The notes: generated by a model from the letters alone, not told the origin. Positions 1-5,408 are shown, numbered from the stretch's first letter. The stretch is 5,481 nt of DNA from an uncultured Bacteroidales bacterium (GCA_905236195.1 CAJOOX010000162.1:1-5481), one strand, 5' to 3'. Program-made: numbers and translations.

Positions 1-71
1 AGCGGGTTGATATCAAAGCTTCCAAGCCGGGCATTTATATCCATAACGGCAAGAAAATACTAGTTAAGTAA
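1..71 (+). CDS. 3' end of a secreted protein with T9SS-like C-terminal tail (partial)
   Basis: Only the last 22 codons are present (codons in phase from base 3, TAA at 69-71); the start lies outside the window. The readable end is VDIKASKPGIYIHNGKKILVK. The pattern GIYI-x-x-GKK-x-x-VK followed directly by the stop is the usual end of Bacteroidetes C-terminal sorting domains (T9SS type A-like) and of many Prevotella surface proteins, including leucine-rich-repeat and glycan-degrading ones. This suggests an exported or surface-attached protein, but the catalytic or binding part is not visible, so no function can be given. The gene runs convergently towards the minus-strand sugar operon and is separated from it by repeats and a hairpin. 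The reading frame is secure; the sorting-tail interpretation is family knowledge applied to a very short fragment. Confidence 0.6.
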   Translation, partial: RVDIKASKPGIYIHNGKKILVK

Positions 72-76
72 AAAAG

Positions 77-158
77 TGTCAATCAGCCGCCGGATTTTCG
101 GGGAACAAGTTGACACTTGTCAATCAGTCGTCCGATTTTCGGAGAACATGTTGACATT
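77..158. repeat. Two tandem 41-bp palindromic repeat units
   Basis: Units lie at 77-117 and 118-158, directly abutting, with 35 of 41 positions identical by eye. Each begins TGTCAA and ends TTGACA plus two bases, so the outer ends are inverted repeats. A second inverted repeat sits at the centre around GATTTTCGG. In unit 2 the centre is a perfect 5-bp stem with a TTT loop (TCCGA-TTT-TCGGA, 131-143). In unit 1 the same stem has one G-G mismatch. The spacing is symmetric: 6-bp outer arm, 8 bases, 4-bp inner arm, 3-base centre, then the mirror. The array lies just after the stop of the partial gene, in a convergent intergenic region. I do not recognise it as a named element. It could be a REP-like or miniature mobile repeat, a binding or recombination site, or an accessory terminator. 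Confidence 0.75.
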
Positions 159-164
159 TTTGAA

Positions 165-202
165 ATACCCCGGAACATCCAGTAGAGGATATTCCGGGGT
201 AT
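165..202. terminator. Strong hairpin between convergent genes, likely bidirectional terminator
   Basis: The left arm ATACCCCGGAACATCC (165-180) pairs with the right arm GGATATTCCGGGGTAT (187-202), a 16-bp stem with one C/A mismatch and a 6-base loop AGTAGA. The element lies between the stop of the plus-strand partial gene (71) and the stop of the minus-strand epimerase gene (225), where both transcripts would end. There is no clean T-tract on either side, so it is not a textbook intrinsic terminator; placement and stem strength carry the call. Confidence 0.7.
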
Positions 203-224
203 GTTGTTGAGAAAATCTTGTTTT

Positions 225-1283
225 TTACTTGCAGTAGAAGGATTTGTACCATTCCGCAAACGCACGGAGACCTTCACGCAGCGTGATGGACGGCTTGAAT
301 CCGTAGTCGCGTTCCAGGGCTGTGGCGTCGGCGTAGGTAACAGGCACATCGCCCGGCTGCATAGGCACGAGTTCCTTGTGGGCCTCGAAGTCGTAATCCT
401 GGGGCAGGACTCCGGCACGAACCAATTCTTCCTGTAGAATCTGTACGAAATCGAGCAGGTTCTCAGGCTGTCCGCCACCGATATTATATACTGCGTAAGG
501 CGGAAGGGGCAGTCCGTCCTCGCCCTGCTGGCGATTCGGGGCTCCCTGCATGATTCGAACCACGCCTTCCACGATATCATCGACGTAGGTGAAGTCGCGA
601 CGGCAGTTGCCGTAGTTGAAAATCTTGATGGTTTCTCCCTTCAGCAGTTTGTTGGTGAATCCGAAATAGGCCATGTCGGGACGGCCGGCAGGTCCATAGA
701 CGGTGAAGAAACGGAGACCTGTGGTGGGGATGTTGTAAAGTTTGGAATAGCAGTGGGCAAAAAGCTCGTTGCTCTTCTTTGTGGCGGCATAGAGCGACAC
801 GGGATTGTCCACGCGGTCGTCGGTGCTGAACGGCACTTTCTTGTTGCCGCCATAGACCGAGCTGGACGATGCATAGACGAGATGTTCGACAGGATTGTGG
901 CGACAAGCCTCGAGGATGTTGTAGAATCCTATCATATTGCTCATGATATAGGCATCGGGATTGGTGATGCTGTAGCGTACACCAGCCTGGGCAGCAAGGT
1001 TTACGACGACTGCCGGCTTGTAGTCGGCAAACAGACGGTCGATGGTAGCCTTGTCGGCAATATCGCCCTTGATGAAATGCCATTTATTGGGAGAGGACTG
1101 CGCTTCCAATTCATTCAGACGGTATTCTTTGAGCGAAACGTCGTAGTAGTCGTTCATATTGTCGATGCCCACGATTGTCGCACCGTTCACGTCCTTGAAA
1201 AGTCTCTTGACGAGGTTGCTGCCGATGAAACCGGCGGCACCTGTCACCAGGATGCTTTTGTTGTCTAATGAAATTTTCTCCAT
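225..1283 (-). CDS. UDP-glucuronate 4-epimerase-type NAD-dependent epimerase
   Basis: A 352-residue cytoplasmic protein of the extended short-chain dehydrogenase/reductase family. The Rossmann dinucleotide motif GAAGFIG is at residues 15-21. The catalytic YxxxK is YAATK (Y165, K169), with the serine run S139-S142 before VYG supplying the third catalytic position. The stretch DNMNDYYDVSLKEYRL (41-56) and the block YGPAGRPDMAYF (196-207) are characteristic of UDP-GlcA/UDP-GalA 4-epimerases; the usual tryptophan of GPWGRPDM is alanine here. RRDFTYVDDI (228-237) is the usual substrate-side segment. The expected reaction is reversible UDP-glucuronate to UDP-galacturonate, feeding capsule or other surface glycans. 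It is the last gene of the operon, 38 bp after the nucleotidyltransferase. An AGGAAA ribosome site lies about 9 bases before the ATG, and two copies of TTATGACG (1303-1318) lie in the gap. Other UDP-hexose 4-epimerase activity is possible but less likely. Confidence 0.85.
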   Translation of the reverse strand: MEKISLDNKSILVTGAAGFIGSNLVKRLFKDVNGATIVGIDNMNDYYDVSLKEYRLNELEAQSSPNKWHFIKGDIADKATIDRLFADYKPAVVVNLAAQAGVRYSITNPDAYIMSNMIGFYNILEACRHNPVEHLVYASSSSVYGGNKKVPFSTDDRVDNPVSLYAATKKSNELFAHCYSKLYNIPTTGLRFFTVYGPAGRPDMAYFGFTNKLLKGETIKIFNYGNCRRDFTYVDDIVEGVVRIMQGAPNRQQGEDGLPLPPYAVYNIGGGQPENLLDFVQILQEELVRAGVLPQDYDFEAHKELVPMQPGDVPVTYADATALERDYGFKPSITLREGLRAFAEWYKSFYCK

Positions 1284-1321
1284 ATTGTTTGATTTCCTTT
1301 CGTTATGACGTTATGACGATA

Positions 1322-2074
1322 TTACGGATTATTATGTTGCGAGGTTCCAAATTTTTCCACAGCCTCGTAGTAAGTGTCAAGGCTGCCGATGTCAAAACGT
1401 CCGGCAGACATCGGCCAGGCGTGCATGACGGTATGATCCACCATATAGTGGGCGAGATTGCCGGGAGCATCTTTGCCGCATCCGTTTTCGACTGAGTGAC
1501 GGATGAGGTCGAGATCCTTCTTCTGGTAGAGATAGAACGGCGGCACGGCCCAATGGCTCTTGGGCTCCTGCGGTTTTTCCTCCATGTTCAGCACCCTATG
1601 GTTGCCGTCGAGTACAACAACGCCGGTGCGCTGCAGTTTTTCGATGCTGGGCTGTTCGTGGCACATGATGCAGCTCGTACCTTTCGCCTTTGCGAAATCC
1701 ACAAATTCGCGGAACGAGAAGAACAATAAATTGTCGGCTGCAACAACAAGAAGGTCGTCATCGATGTGGAGCTTCTCCATTGCGAAGAGAAGATCACAGA
1801 CTGCACCGAGACGTGTTTCGTTGGTCGATGTGCCGTCATCGACGATGGTTATTTTCTTGCTGTATGTCTGCTCTTTGGCCCAATCCTCGAAGAAAGGGGC
1901 GAACTTATGGTTGGTGATGATGACGTGTTCGTCAATTTCGGGAATCTTGTCGATGTCGTCCAACATTCTTCCCAAAATCGTATTCTCACCGATTTTCAAC
2001 AGCGGTTTGGGAAAATTCTTTGTCAGTTCTCCCAACCTTGTGGCATAGCCTGCGGCTACTACTATATTTTTCAT
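1322..2074 (-). CDS. Sugar-1-phosphate nucleotidyltransferase (candidate uronate-1-phosphate uridylyltransferase)
   Basis: A 250-residue protein of the NTP_transferase family (GT-A-like fold), which joins a sugar 1-phosphate to an NTP and releases pyrophosphate. The N-terminal nucleotide-binding signature AAGYATRL is at residues 7-14, followed by FPKPLLKIG (21-29) with the conserved lysine K23. VAADN (111-115) supplies the metal-binding aspartate D114, EEKP is at 165-168, and RFDIGSLDTY (226-235) is the usual C-terminal catalytic segment with D228. The length suits a minimal enzyme without a left-handed beta-helix or acetyltransferase domain. Its ATG overlaps the TGA of the upstream kinase (ATGA, 2071-2074), implying translational coupling; a GGAG lies 10 bases before the start. 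The family alone does not fix sugar or nucleotide. Position between a uronate-type kinase and a UDP-uronate epimerase suggests UTP plus GalA-1-phosphate; that is inference. Generic annotation would be glucose-1-phosphate thymidylyl- or mannose-1-phosphate guanylyltransferase-like. Confidence 0.85.
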   Translation of the reverse strand: MKNIVVAAGYATRLGELTKNFPKPLLKIGENTILGRMLDDIDKIPEIDEHVIITNHKFAPFFEDWAKEQTYSKKITIVDDGTSTNETRLGAVCDLLFAMEKLHIDDDLLVVAADNLLFFSFREFVDFAKAKGTSCIMCHEQPSIEKLQRTGVVVLDGNHRVLNMEEKPQEPKSHWAVPPFYLYQKKDLDLIRHSVENGCGKDAPGNLAHYMVDHTVMHAWPMSAGRFDIGSLDTYYEAVEKFGTSQHNNP

Positions 2075-3228
2075 ACAAATCTTGCTCCGTCGTCCGGTTT
2101 TACCCAGAACACTTTGAAGGTGGTTTCGTACTCGGGGAATTTCTTCAGATATTGTCTGGTCAGTTCAGCTTCGATTTCCGCTTTGTGGGCAGGATCTACG
2201 AGAGCGATGACGGCACCCTTGAAGCCGGCGCCGGAGAATCGTCCGCCATAAACGCCGGGAAGCGTGCGCATAATCTCATAAATTGAAATCAGCTCGGGAC
2301 TGCCGCATTCATAGTTGTGGATGGAGCTCTCGCAACTGTCGAACGACAGCTTGCCGAACAGTTTCAGGTTGCCCGTCTCCCAGGCCGTAACGCCCTGACG
2401 CACACGCCGATATTCCGAATAGAAATGTTCGGCTCGTCGGGCGAATCTGGAAGGCATGGCTATCTTGGTTTTGTCGAATGTGGACTTGGGAATGTCTCGG
2501 AGAAACGTCTTGTCGAAGGTTTTCAGCGGCTGGTCGGTATAGGCCAGCATATTCCAGGCTGCCGTTTTGCATTCAAATACGCGGAGGTTGTAGTCGCTGT
2601 TGACGAGCGAACGTGTCAGGCCCGAGAAGAAGATACCGATTTCGAATTCCGGCATTTCGGGGTTCCGCTTGATGATGCGCCAGTCGTCCGAATCGCAATC
2701 CAGGAACAGGAGTCCGTCCTTTTTGCCGAGGGCGATACAAGCCTGGTCGAGCAGACCGTTGTTCAGTCCGATGTATTCGCGTTCTGCTTCCGACGCGATT
2801 TTTACCACTTCGAACGGCTGCAGCCGGATGTCGTTCGCTTTGGCAAATGCCATTACGTAGGCAATCAAGACAGCTGCCGACGATGAAAGACCGCCCACAG
2901 GGAGACTGCCCTGCAGTACGCCGTCGATGCCCCTTTTCAGCTCAAAACGTTTCCTGAGTGCATATTTGGCACCGCGGGCATAATCGCCCCACATGTGTTC
3001 GCGAACCTGTGAAGGGGTATCTACATGAAAGTCAACAATACCTTCGAAACTGCGGCTCTCAAGATGCACCCGTCCGTCTTCGTTGGGCGTGAACCATAAA
3101 TCCACACCTTTGTCGATGGCAAATCCCGTAACGAGTCCGTGTTGATGATCGACATGGGCACCAAGGGGACAAACACGATAAGGGGAGAAAATATGATACT
3201 GAAATTGGTTACTCATATTTATACTCAT
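2071..3228 (-). CDS. GHMP-family sugar kinase, galacturonokinase-like
   Basis: A 385-residue cytoplasmic GHMP kinase, the size of a galactokinase. The ATP-binding motif is VGGLSSSAAV (111-120), motif 3 is YGGRFSGAGFKG (327-338), and the probable catalytic aspartate is D161 in NGLLDQ (157-162). Motif 1 is unusual: SPYRVCPLGAHVDHQHG (15-31). Galactokinases have a glutamate before the histidine (GEHTDY-type); here it is A24. The blocks SPYRxCPLGAHxDHQ, WGxYARGAxYAL (80-91), GLSSSAAV, SGLxxxL...YNLRVxEC (202-220), RAEHxxSE (265-272) and SIxNYECG...PGVYGxRFSGAGF are, from memory, shared with plant galacturonokinase, EC 2.7.1.44. The predicted reaction is ATP plus D-galacturonate giving GalA-1-phosphate. 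It is the first gene of the operon and is coupled to the nucleotidyltransferase by a 4-bp overlap. Two in-frame ATGs (3228 and 3216) arise from a 12-bp duplication, so the true start is uncertain. Galactokinase activity is the main alternative. Confidence 0.85.
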   Translation of the reverse strand: MSINMSNQFQYHIFSPYRVCPLGAHVDHQHGLVTGFAIDKGVDLWFTPNEDGRVHLESRSFEGIVDFHVDTPSQVREHMWGDYARGAKYALRKRFELKRGIDGVLQGSLPVGGLSSSAAVLIAYVMAFAKANDIRLQPFEVVKIASEAEREYIGLNNGLLDQACIALGKKDGLLFLDCDSDDWRIIKRNPEMPEFEIGIFFSGLTRSLVNSDYNLRVFECKTAAWNMLAYTDQPLKTFDKTFLRDIPKSTFDKTKIAMPSRFARRAEHFYSEYRRVRQGVTAWETGNLKLFGKLSFDSCESSIHNYECGSPELISIYEIMRTLPGVYGGRFSGAGFKGAVIALVDPAHKAEIEAELTRQYLKKFPEYETTFKVFWVKPDDGARFV

Positions 3229-3234
3229 ATTTAT
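3211..3234. repeat. Perfect 12-bp tandem duplication spanning the kinase start codon
   Basis: ACTCATATTTAT occurs twice head to tail (3211-3222 and 3223-3234). Read on the minus strand each copy is ATAAATATGAGT, so each supplies an ATG-AGT start in the same frame. The kinase therefore begins either MSIN-MSNQ or at the second Met, giving 385 or 381 residues. The AT-rich six bases before each ATG are also duplicated, so both starts have an identical immediate context. Confidence 0.9.
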
Positions 3235-3255
3235 CTTGAATTTCTAATTTTGCTG

Positions 3256-3263
3256 CAAAAATA
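3256..3263 (-). promoter_or_regulatory. Candidate Bacteroidetes -7 element for the sugar operon
   Basis: Read on the minus strand this is TATTTTTG, matching the Bacteroidetes -7 consensus TAnnTTTG, followed by CAGC. It would place transcription start about 20 nt before the kinase ATG. The nearest -33-like TTTG (minus strand, 3287-3290) is 23 bases upstream, somewhat more than the usual 19-21, so the call is moderate. Confidence 0.5.
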
Positions 3264-3420
3264 AGAAAATATTCCCGAATTATGGTCAAAAGGTTGTTAA
3301 AAAACAAAAAAATGAGCAGAAAAGCATGGTAGTTAATGAATAAAACCGGTATTTTGTTACAAAACATTAGCGATTTTGCATTTTTTTTGCCGATTTCTTT
3401 TTAGTTTTCAAAATTATTTA

Positions 3421-3428
3421 TATCTTTG
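3421..3428 (+). promoter_or_regulatory. Bacteroidetes -7 promoter element for the lipoprotein operon
   Basis: TATCTTTG followed by CACC fits the TAnnTTTG -7 consensus of the Bacteroidetes primary sigma factor very well. The upstream region at about 3396-3420 is T- and A-rich; only a weak -33-like T-run (near 3398-3402) is visible at the right distance. Transcription would begin near 3434-3437, leaving a leader of roughly 140 nt before the first lipoprotein ATG. Confidence 0.7.
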
Positions 3429-3443
3429 CACCGACATAGAACT

Positions 3444-3563
3444 ATGCCTAAAATCACGACAATCCGACCAGACCCTATGCCCAAACCGCAAGGAACGCCC
3501 AGTCAGTTCCATCGCCTTTTCAGACATGTTTTGTTTTTTGATTCATCATCATTTAAATACTAA
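3444..3563 (+). CDS. Possible 39-residue leader ORF upstream of the lipoprotein operon
   Basis: An ATG at 3444 opens a frame of 39 codons ending in TAA at 3561-3563, 12 bases before the lipoprotein ATG and in the same frame as it. The peptide starts MPKITTIRPDPMPKPQ and ends FFDSSSFKY, with a basic, proline-rich first half and a short hydrophobic VLFF. It contains an internal repeat, MPK at residues 1-3 and 12-14, from CTATGCC(T/C)AAA at 3442 and 3475. I see no ribosome site, and the predicted transcription start lies only about 7-10 nt upstream, so translation is doubtful. I do not recognise the peptide. It may be a leader peptide, a remnant of an older gene start, or chance. Confidence 0.25.
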   Translation: MPKITTIRPDPMPKPQGTPSQFHRLFRHVLFFDSSSFKY

Positions 3564-3575
3564 AATCAAACAACT

Positions 3576-4448
3576 ATGAACAAGTCTTTTATCCTAACAC
3601 CGAGTCTGTGCATCTTAGCCAGCTCCCTTTTTGTTTCGTGTTTCCAGGCTGTATCCGAAGAAGAGACAGCAGGGGAAGAGGGTTTTCAACAAATCTTTCA
3701 TTGTGTAGAATTCGAACAACTGCCTTTCGAGACGCGTTCCTATGAAATCAAGGACCTGGCCGGCAGACTCGATTTCGCGGTGTTTGACAGTGATGGCACA
3801 CGTGTCAAGTCGATAGGACAGGAAGCATCCGCTGAGACGTTCGGCACCGTATCTGTCCGTTTGCCAGAGGGGGAATACACCATTGTGGCGGTTGCCCATA
3901 ACGGCGAAAAGAAAGCCACGCTAACCACACCCGCCAAAATCACCTTCGATGGAAACAAGGTGACAGATACCTTTGTTTATTGTAAACAGATTGCCGTTAA
4001 TGACGACCAGTCCTACAATTTGGAAATGAAACGCTGTGTGGCAATGGTGCGCTTCGTGATTACAGACGAAACGCCTTCCGAAATCAGTACCTTCAGATTC
4101 TATTATACAGGAGGTTCCTCAACGCTCGATGCCACAACGGGCAAAGGATGTGTCAATTCACGTCAGACAGAACTTCGCTCAAGGAAAGAAGCCAACAGCG
4201 CAGGCGAAACGGTTTATGAAATCTACACATTCCCAAGAGCTGACAGCCAGAACTTGAAACTTACGATATCTGCCCTTAACTCTACGGATGAAACCATCTG
4301 TGAGAAAGTCATTGACGCCGTTCCGGTTGTCGTTAGCGAGATTAGCCAATACACAGGTCCGTTCTTCTCGGGTTCATCGTCGCTTTTTGATACGAATAAT
4401 ACATTTTATACCAATGACACCTGGACTACAAATTCGTATACACTGTAA
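3576..4448 (+). CDS. FimB/Mfa2-family lipoprotein (fimbrial anchor-like), first copy
   Basis: A 290-residue predicted outer-membrane lipoprotein. A hydrophobic signal peptide ends in LFVSC, with lipidated C22. An acidic stretch follows soon after (SEEETAGEEG, 27-36), resembling the Bacteroidetes lipoprotein export signal for surface display. The body fits the FimB/Mfa2 family (DUF1812-type), whose members terminate and anchor type V fimbriae. Matching features are VSVRLPEGEYTIVAVAHN (92-109), a TDTFVY strand (130-135), MKRCVAMVRFVITDETPSE (151-169), TLDATTGKG (183-191) and the closing YTGPFFSG (259-266). The length of about 300 residues is normal for the family. It is the first gene after the 3421 promoter and lies 39 bp before a second family member. 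The start is the first ATG ahead of the signal peptide, with an A-rich region before it instead of a Shine-Dalgarno. The true role may be surface binding rather than fimbria anchoring, since no shaft pilin gene is seen. Confidence 0.75.
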   Translation: MNKSFILTPSLCILASSLFVSCFQAVSEEETAGEEGFQQIFHCVEFEQLPFETRSYEIKDLAGRLDFAVFDSDGTRVKSIGQEASAETFGTVSVRLPEGEYTIVAVAHNGEKKATLTTPAKITFDGNKVTDTFVYCKQIAVNDDQSYNLEMKRCVAMVRFVITDETPSEISTFRFYYTGGSSTLDATTGKGCVNSRQTELRSRKEANSAGETVYEIYTFPRADSQNLKLTISALNSTDETICEKVIDAVPVVVSEISQYTGPFFSGSSSLFDTNNTFYTNDTWTTNSYTL

Positions 4449-4487
4449 AGATGTACATATAATATTACCTTTTTAATACTTTTTATT

Positions 4488-5408
4488 ATGTTTCAAAAAA
4501 ACACTCTGCTCGCTGTGCTCGCCATTGCCGTAGCCTCCACATTCACATCCTGTTTCAGTCCTGAGGAAGAAGCAGAAGAAACATCGTCTGCTACTCGCAG
4601 TGAAGTCATTATCAGTCACAATGTCTTCGATTTTTCTCAGGGAAATTATGAACCCACCCGTGCGGATCTCACCGACGAGTCATCGGACAACATCAAAGCC
4701 ATTACTACCTACATCTATGATGGAGATTATAATGTGGCATTTTCCCAAACCCAGTTCCGTAAGGATTTTTCGTCCAACCCAGGGGATTTCGGTGTCTTTT
4801 CCACTAGGTTGCTAGCAGGCAATTACCGGCTTGTCTCTGTCGGATACAATTCTGAATCCAGCGCAGCTACATTCGTTAGTCAGGACGAAGTGATTCTTCC
4901 CGCACCCCTGATTGATACATGGTCTGTTTCTCAAGATTTTACTGTGGCTTCCGCAGGAAGCAAAAACCTTAATCTTGACCTTAAACTCGCTGTCGCCCGC
5001 ATTGCATTAACCTCCACAGACTTGCCGACGGAAGATGCTGCATATGTTGAAATCTGCCTTCCCAATTGCGATGGCCAGCATTTCAACCCCATTTCGCAAG
5101 CTGCGATAAACACGGCAACGGATGGAAATATGCATATACAATGTACTGTTGCAAATTTCCTGAATACAGAAGGAAAATTCCATTTTGAACGCTCGTTCTT
5201 TTTGCCATCAACTCCTGTAGAGATGGCCGTTACGTTTAACATACTTGATTCCCAAAGGTCTGTCATCCGTTCTTATACACTGGATGGAACCTATTCCTTC
5301 AGACGAGGCTACACTAACCGTTTTACGGGACCGGTGTTCTCGGGCTATGGTAACGTTTCGTTCACCGCAACCACCAATTGGCAGGAAGGAGTGTATGTAG
5401 AATTCTGA
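4488..5408 (+). CDS. FimB/Mfa2-like lipoprotein, divergent second copy
   Basis: A 306-residue predicted lipoprotein with signal peptide MFQKNTLLAVLAIAVAST and lipobox TFTSC (C22), followed by FSPEEEAEE, again an acidic export-signal-like stretch. It follows the same plan as the preceding gene: FSTRLLAGNYRLVSVGYN (104-121) matches VSVRLPEGEYTIVAVAHN; LDLKLAVARIALTSTDLPTE (163-182) matches the MKRCVAMVRF block; FTGPVFSG (279-286) matches YTGPFFSG. The lengths between blocks agree, so the two are ancient tandem paralogues, but overall identity is low. The conserved arginine-cysteine part of the central block is replaced, and a TR-rich segment (ATRS, PTRAD, residues 35-60) precedes the first domain. 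It lies 39 bp after the first copy with no terminator between, so the two are probably co-transcribed, ending at the hairpin at 5439. Family membership is less certain than for the first copy; it could be annotated hypothetical by weak-profile searches. Confidence 0.65.
   Translation: MFQKNTLLAVLAIAVASTFTSCFSPEEEAEETSSATRSEVIISHNVFDFSQGNYEPTRADLTDESSDNIKAITTYIYDGDYNVAFSQTQFRKDFSSNPGDFGVFSTRLLAGNYRLVSVGYNSESSAATFVSQDEVILPAPLIDTWSVSQDFTVASAGSKNLNLDLKLAVARIALTSTDLPTEDAAYVEICLPNCDGQHFNPISQAAINTATDGNMHIQCTVANFLNTEGKFHFERSFFLPSTPVEMAVTFNILDSQRSVIRSYTLDGTYSFRRGYTNRFTGPVFSGYGNVSFTATTNWQEGVYVEF

Larger units (their letters stand above)
3229..3575. other. AT-rich divergent intergenic region between the two operons
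   Basis: This 347-bp stretch separates the minus-strand kinase start from the plus-strand lipoprotein start. It holds a minus-strand promoter-like element (3256-3263), a 13-bp palindrome TTTTGTTACAAAA (3352-3364), a plus-strand promoter-like element (3421-3428) and a leader of about 140 nt with a small ORF (3444-3563). Leader inverted repeats include CATAG-AA-CTATG (3435-3446) and GGAAC...GTTCC (3492-3510). The part from about 3241 to 3420 is very rich in A and T runs, unlike the genes on either side. I see no tRNA, no mobile-element ends and no convincing additional protein gene. Confidence 0.7.

Noticed and set aside
77..158. CRISPR array
   Set aside because: Only two units, directly abutting with no spacers, and no cas genes in the window.
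106..158. TTGACA as a sigma-70 -35 box
   Set aside because: Bacteroidetes primary promoters do not use this box, no matching -10 follows at the right distance, and the TTGACA is one arm of the repeat palindrome.
83..580. Minus-strand frame of 165 codons running from the epimerase into the 41-bp repeats
   Set aside because: It overlaps the well-supported epimerase in another frame and ends in repeat-derived sequence; no domain or start signal.
753..1268. Open frame of 171 codons on the plus strand opposite the epimerase
   Set aside because: It lies wholly antisense to a gene with clear motifs, its product has no recognisable domain, and such frames arise from codon bias of the sense gene.
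2317..2886. Plus-strand frame of 189 codons opposite the kinase
   Set aside because: Antisense shadow of a GHMP kinase with conserved motifs; the translation has no family features.
3376..3579. 67-codon plus-strand frame starting MHFFCRFLF in the intergenic region
   Set aside because: Its ATG lies upstream of the predicted promoter, it crosses the promoter and overlaps the lipoprotein start, and the composition reflects AT-rich non-coding DNA.
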